A stretch of 16,921 nucleotides of DNA, taken from positions 1-16,921 of the forward strand of contig DATLFI010000086.1 in NCBI GenBank assembly GCA_035524895.1, read 5' to 3'. Shown here in pieces: positions 13,715 to 16,921 of this stretch. The notes below the pieces were generated by a model. The model was not told the origin of the DNA. It did no database searches and saw nothing but the letters and a program-made list of their open reading frames with translations. Source of the DNA: DATLFI01 sp035524895. GTDB lineage: Bacteria > Acidobacteriota > Thermoanaerobaculia > Multivoradales > Multivoraceae. The translations under genes were made by a program, and so were the position numbers. Positions within the stretch are counted from its first letter, which is position 1, and every line of letters begins with the position of its first letter.

Positions 13715-14539
13715 ATGGACGAGGTCGACCCGTGGGCCGAGCTGACCACACCGTCGCGCACGGTCGTGGTGATGCCGGCCTACAACGCAGCTCGCACGCT
13801 CTCACGCATCGTCGAGCAGATCCCTCAGCGTTGCGCTGGCGACATCATCGTGGTCGACGACGGCAGCCGCGACGATACCGCCGCGGTGGCCGCGTCGCTG
13901 CCGGTGACCCTCATCCGACACGACCGCAATCGCGGCTACGGCGCGAACCAGAAGACCTGCTATCGGGCGGCGCTAGAACGCGGCGCCGAGCTGGTGGTGA
14001 TGCTCCATCCCGACTACCAGTACGACGCGCGCGTGATCCCGGCGGCTCTCGACATCCTGCGGTTGGGCGTCTGCGACGTCGTCCTCGGCAACCGCATCCG
14101 CACCCGTCGCGAGGCGCTCACGGGCGGTATGCCGCGCTCGAAGTACCTGGCCAACCGCGTGCTCTCCCTGATCGAGAACGTCGCGACCGGGCAGAACCTC
14201 GGCGAGTGGCACAGCGGCTTCCGTGCTTACCGCCGCGAGGTCCTCGAGACCGTGCCCTTCGAGCGCAACAGCGACGACTTCGTGTTCGACTCGCAGTTCC
14301 TGCTCCAGGCGGTGCACTTCGGATTCAAGGTCGGCGACCTGCCGATGCCCGTGAGTTACCACGACGAGGCATCCAGCATCTCGCTGCGGCGCTCCGCGGT
14401 GTACGGGTCGCTCACCCTGTGGGCGCTCGCCCGCTTCCTGATGCACCGCGCCGGCGTGTTGCGCTGGCGTCTCCTGGCGCCGTCGCCGCCGGCCGGTGCC
14501 GCAGCCGGGCCTGGGGCTGCGTCCGGGCGGGTCGACTAG
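13715..14539 (+). CDS. GT2-family glycosyltransferase, polyprenyl-phosphate sugar synthase-like (274 aa)
   Basis: This is a GT-A fold glycosyltransferase of family 2, likely using a nucleotide-sugar donor on the cytoplasmic face. It shows the opening strand V-V-V-M-P-A-Y-N, the nucleotide-binding I-I-V-V-D48-D-G-S, R-N-R-G-Y-G-A-N and the metal-binding acidic motif H-P-D100-Y-Q-Y-D104. The acceptor-side segments D-V-V-L-G-N-R and W-H-S-G-F-R-A-Y follow. These segments are typical of the dolichol-phosphate mannose/glucose synthase-like branch. There is no clear C-terminal transmembrane pair; the end carries one amphipathic helix and a Pro/Ala/Gly-rich tail. It is divergent from the GT-C gene, which would use a polyprenyl-phosphate sugar such as this enzyme makes. 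The start is supported by a strong ribosome binding site. Confidence 0.9.
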   Translation: MDEVDPWAELTTPSRTVVVMPAYNAARTLSRIVEQIPQRCAGDIIVVDDGSRDDTAAVAASLPVTLIRHDRNRGYGANQKTCYRAALERGAELVVMLHPDYQYDARVIPAALDILRLGVCDVVLGNRIRTRREALTGGMPRSKYLANRVLSLIENVATGQNLGEWHSGFRAYRREVLETVPFERNSDDFVFDSQFLLQAVHFGFKVGDLPMPVSYHDEASSISLRRSAVYGSLTLWALARFLMHRAGVLRWRLLAPSPPAGAAAGPGAASGRVD

Positions 14540-14542
14540 TCG

Positions 14543-14554
14543 GCCGTCGACGGC
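14543..14554. repeat. 12-bp palindrome between convergent genes
   Basis: GCCGTCGACGGC is a perfect palindrome filling most of the 16-bp gap between the stop of the GT2 gene (14539) and the stop of the PhzF-like gene (14556). As RNA it gives a short GCCG/CGGC stem with a UCGA loop on either strand. No T-run follows in either direction, so it would be a weak bidirectional terminator at best. Confidence 0.5.
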
Positions 14555-14555
14555 G

Positions 14556-15491
14556 TCACCGCGCACCCTGGAGATCAACCTCCGGGGGCAGCGCGATCGT
14601 GCCTTCGGCGATCGGTACCGCGGCTCCGCCCACGCGCACCGCCACCACTTCGCCGTCGGACTTCTCTGCCTCGGTGTCGAGCAGGCTGGGACGACCCATC
14701 TCGAAGCCCTGTTCGATGCGCCACCGGAGCGTGCCGTCGCGCACCGGCTCGCCGTCCGCGAGATAACCGGCCAGGGCCACGGCAGCGGCGCCGGTGGCTG
14801 GATCTTCGAGGATGCCCATCGATGGCCCGAGCATGCGCGCGCGGACGTCGGAGTCCGGCAGCTCGGGGTCGAACGTGTAGACGAACAGGCTGGGCGCCCA
14901 GTGGCTGGAGAGGTGCGCGGCCCAGCTCGCGTTGGCGAGTCGCACGCGGGCGAGCGCCTGGCGGTCGCGCAGCGGCACCAGCACGAACGGGACCCCGCAC
15001 GAGACCGCGGCAGGTTCCAGATCGTCCTGGCGAAGATCGCTCGGTCGGAGCGAGAGGATCTCCGCCAGGATCTCGCGCGGCGGTGGTGGAGGTCCGATCA
15101 CGGGGCGCTGCGCCGCAGTCAGGCGAGCGCTGACAGAGCGCCCGTGCCGAGCCTCGATGTCGACCGTGACCGGACCCACGCTCTCCTCGAGCACCACCGT
15201 GCCGGCACCATCGCGCAGCGGCAGCTCGCCCCGCCAGGCCAAGAAGAGGGCGGCGCCCACCGTCGGGTGACCGGCGAAGGGCAGCTCTCGCGCCGGCGTG
15301 AAGATGCGCAGGCGCCGCGCGCCGCCGTTCTCCGGCGGCAGCACGAACGCCGTCTCGGAGAGGTTCAGCTCGTTGGCGATCCGCTGCATCTGCGACGACG
15401 AGAGGCCGCGAGCGTCCGGAACGATGGCGAGCGGGTTGCCGCCGAAGGGGCGGTCGGTGAACACGTCGAGCGTGGCAAAGGGTATGCGCAT
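14556..15491 (-). CDS. PhzF-family isomerase/epimerase (311 aa)
   Basis: This family shares the fold of diaminopimelate epimerase and includes the phenazine enzyme PhzF; most members have unknown substrates. The N-terminus reads F-A-T-L-D-V-F-T-D-R-P-F-G-G-N-P-L-A, followed by L-N-L-S-E46-T-A-F, where E46 is the predicted catalytic acid/base. Then come F-A-G-H75-P-T-V-G-A-A and, near the C-terminus, L-E-D-P-A-T-G-A-A-A. All three family signatures are intact, and the length fits. The start is the ATG at 15489-15491, where homology to the family begins; the frame is open much further upstream through the peptidase gene, which is a GC-rich artefact. It lies 56 bp after the M20 peptidase stop on the same strand, so an operon is likely. 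No other phenazine gene is present, so phenazine synthesis is not implied. Confidence 0.9.
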   Translation of the reverse strand: MRIPFATLDVFTDRPFGGNPLAIVPDARGLSSSQMQRIANELNLSETAFVLPPENGGARRLRIFTPARELPFAGHPTVGAALFLAWRGELPLRDGAGTVVLEESVGPVTVDIEARHGRSVSARLTAAQRPVIGPPPPPREILAEILSLRPSDLRQDDLEPAAVSCGVPFVLVPLRDRQALARVRLANASWAAHLSSHWAPSLFVYTFDPELPDSDVRARMLGPSMGILEDPATGAAAVALAGYLADGEPVRDGTLRWRIEQGFEMGRPSLLDTEAEKSDGEVVAVRVGGAAVPIAEGTIALPPEVDLQGAR

Positions 15492-15547
15492 GGCCGGCAG
15501 AGGCTCGCACCGACTGGCCGCAGGAACAAGGGGGGCGAGCTCCGAGC

Positions 15548-16774
15548 TCAGGCCACCGCCAATCGCAGCAGCAACTGGCATGCATCGACGTAGTCGCCGA
15601 GGTCGACCCACTCCTCGACGGTATGGATGGCGCGCTGGCCGGCGCCGATCGTCACGGTCGTGATGCCGCGTGCGTTGAAGTAGTTGGCGTCGAGGCCGCC
15701 GTTCGCGACCTTGAGCCGCGGCTCGAGGCCGAGCGCGCGCGCCGCTTCGAGCGCCATCACCACGGGCGGCGCGTCGTCGGGGAGGCGGAACGCTTCGTAG
15801 TCGCGCTCGGCGCGGAAATCGACGTTGCCGGCGACTCCGGCCGCGTTGCGCACACCGGCAGCGGCCGTCTCGAACGCCTCGCCCCAGGTCGCCGTGATGC
15901 GGTCGAGGAAACGCGGATCGTGGCTGCGCGACTCGCCGCGGAGGAACACGTGGTCGGTGACCTGGTTGGTGGCCTCGCCGCCTCGCAGCACGCCGACGTT
16001 CGAGGTGCCCTGCTGCTTGCCCTTGATCACCTTGCCGAAGAAGCCCTGCCGCGCGACGTCGGCGATCGCGCGGCTGGCGATCAGCGTCGCCGAGACGCCG
16101 TCCTCGGGATGCACCCCGGCGTGCGCCGAGCGGCCGCGCACGTCGACTTCCCAGCGATCGGCGCCGATGGCGCCGAGAGTGATCTCCGACGGGCTCGTGC
16201 CGTCGACGTTGAAGCCGAGCTCGGGATGGCCGAGGTCGGCGATCTCGACTGCCCGCGCACCGAGCAGGCCGACCTCCTCGCCGACTGTGAACAGCACGGT
16301 GAGCGGTGGGTGGTCGAGGCCGTGCTCGAAGATCGTCTCGAGCACGCTCACGATCGCCGCGACCGCGGTGCGGTCGTCGCCGCCGAGCCCGGTGTCGCCC
16401 TGGGCAACGATGCGGTCGCGCCGCAGCACGGGCACGGCACCACGGCACAGCGGCACGGTGTCGAGGTGGCCGGCGAGCAGCCGCCGCGGCTCGCGCCGGC
16501 GTCCGGGACTCCCGGGAAGCAGCACGATCAGGTTGCCGACCTCGAACTCGCCCCGCGTGATGCGAGTGTGGGCGTCGTCGTGGCGGACCGCCGACCGCGG
16601 GCAGCCGGCTTCGCGGAGCTTCCCGCGCACCGCGGCGGCGACCTCGCTCTCTCGCCCCGACAGGCCCTCGATGCGGAGCAGGTCCATGAGGTGCGCGACG
16701 GCGCGCTGGCGAGGGACGGCGGGAAGGCGGCGCGGCGCCGCGGACGGCTTGGTGGTTCTCTTGCGCGCTGGCAT
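15548..16774 (-). CDS. M20-family metallopeptidase, PepT-like (408 aa)
   Basis: This is a two-metal (typically zinc) aminopeptidase/tripeptidase-type hydrolase, probably cytoplasmic since there is no signal peptide. The metal and catalytic residues are all visible: G-H103-L-D105-T-V, then G-L-G-G-D133-D-R-T-A (bridging Asp), G-E166-E167-V-G (general base and ligand), F-N-V-D191-G-T and a C-terminal I-H384-T-V-E-E. The dimerisation insert follows D191, with R-G-R-S-A-H-A-G-V-H-P. The first 20 residues are basic and proline-rich and look like an unstructured tail. The ATG at 16772-16774 has no clear Shine-Dalgarno sequence. M30 would cut into the conserved first helix, so the longer form is preferred. 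It is upstream of the PhzF-like gene in a likely two-gene operon. The exact peptide substrate is unknown. Confidence 0.9.
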   Translation of the reverse strand: MPARKRTTKPSAAPRRLPAVPRQRAVAHLMDLLRIEGLSGRESEVAAAVRGKLREAGCPRSAVRHDDAHTRITRGEFEVGNLIVLLPGSPGRRREPRRLLAGHLDTVPLCRGAVPVLRRDRIVAQGDTGLGGDDRTAVAAIVSVLETIFEHGLDHPPLTVLFTVGEEVGLLGARAVEIADLGHPELGFNVDGTSPSEITLGAIGADRWEVDVRGRSAHAGVHPEDGVSATLIASRAIADVARQGFFGKVIKGKQQGTSNVGVLRGGEATNQVTDHVFLRGESRSHDPRFLDRITATWGEAFETAAAGVRNAAGVAGNVDFRAERDYEAFRLPDDAPPVVMALEAARALGLEPRLKVANGGLDANYFNARGITTVTIGAGQRAIHTVEEWVDLGDYVDACQLLLRLAVA

Positions 16775-16812
16775 GGCGGCAAGATACCAGCTCGCACGCG
16801 CCGCCCCGTGAA

Positions 16813-16826
16813 GAGGGTGACCCCTC
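16813..16826. repeat. Short inverted repeat upstream of the M20 peptidase
   Basis: GAGGG-TGAC-CCCTC forms a perfect 5-bp stem with a 4-nt loop, 39 bp before the peptidase ATG. It could be an operator or a weak terminator for a gene entering from the right. No T-run follows on the minus strand. It may be chance. Confidence 0.25.
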
Positions 16827-16840
16827 CGATGGCGAACCCC

Positions 16841-16921
16841 CTACGATGCGGCGACGCTTTGGTCGTCGACTCCCAGCACCTCCGCGGCGCGTGCTGTGGC
16901 CTGCTCGCGTCGGCCCTGGCG
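16841..16921 (-). CDS. Possible 3' end of a minus-strand gene (partial, 26 aa)
   Basis: From the right edge, one minus-strand frame is open for 26 codons to a TAG at 16841-16843. It ends with an Arg/Ala-rich, helix-like stretch and V-L-G-V-D-D-Q-S-V-A-A-S. If real, the gene lies 66 bp upstream of the M20 peptidase and on the same strand. Too little is visible to name it. A plus-strand frame starting at ATG 16830 or GTG 16818 is also open to the edge, with GAGGG (16813-16817) ahead of it, and its third-position GC is just as high. The strand of this piece is therefore undecided. Confidence 0.3.
   Translation of the reverse strand, partial: RQGRREQATARAAEVLGVDDQSVAAS

Noticed and set aside
12238..13761. 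507-aa minus-strand frame overlapping the GT-C gene
   Set aside because: Pro/Arg/Ala-rich with none of the hydrophobic helices seen in the GT-C frame.
14556..16448. A 630-aa fusion of a peptidase-region peptide to PhzF
   Set aside because: The upstream 319 residues are an out-of-frame reading of the M20 gene. PhzF homology starts at the ATG at 15491.
1..16921. CRISPR arrays, tRNA or rRNA genes, transposases, phage genes
   Set aside because: No regularly spaced repeats, cloverleaf-like segments, rRNA signatures or mobile-element proteins were seen on either strand.

Overview
The window is a high-GC chromosomal segment from a diderm (Gram-negative) bacterium. A TamA/TamB pair requires an outer membrane. 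The Hanks-type Ser/Thr kinase with a membrane-anchored sensor and the SWIM-SNF2 ATPase would suit lineages such as Myxococcota or Acidobacteriota, but the taxon cannot be fixed from the sequence. There is no rRNA, tRNA, CRISPR array, insertion sequence or phage gene; most of the DNA is ordinary coding sequence.

Layout. (1) Positions 1-340, minus strand: an apparently complete ribosome-mediated transcription attenuator. A perfect TTGACA box is followed by a 51-codon leader peptide whose end is packed with Ile, Val and Leu codons, then by mutually exclusive antiterminator and terminator hairpins, a U-tract, a Shine-Dalgarno sequence and the first 17 codons of a gene resembling a class IV (branched-chain) aminotransferase, which leaves the window on the left. 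(2) Positions 501-3485, plus: a SWIM zinc-finger SNF2-family ATPase. (3) Positions 3490-9933, minus: a three-gene operon of a 130-aa single-pass membrane protein, TamA and TamB. TamA and TamB overlap by GTGA. (4) Positions 10064-12028, plus: a transmembrane Ser/Thr kinase with a Lys-to-Pro change in the catalytic loop and an abrupt end just after its second membrane segment. Its 3' end overlaps the convergent next gene by 62 bp. (5) Positions 11967-14539: a GT-C membrane glycosyltransferase (minus) and a GT2 glycosyltransferase (plus), divergent with 23 bp between start codons. They probably form a donor-synthase and transferase pair. (6) Positions 14556-16774, minus: an M20-family metallopeptidase followed by a PhzF-like isomerase. 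(7) The last 80 bases may hold the 3' end of a further minus-strand gene.

How the parts work together. TamA (outer-membrane barrel) and TamB (inner-membrane-anchored periplasmic beta-rich protein) span the envelope, and the small upstream membrane protein is a candidate accessory part. The two glycosyltransferases suggest transfer of a sugar from a polyprenyl-phosphate carrier to an envelope acceptor. The attenuator couples branched-chain amino-acid supply, read by ribosome stalling in the leader peptide, to expression of the gene at the left edge. It is the most information-rich non-gene element here and would be missed by routine annotation, because the leader is short and the RNA structure lies in an apparently empty 500-bp gap.
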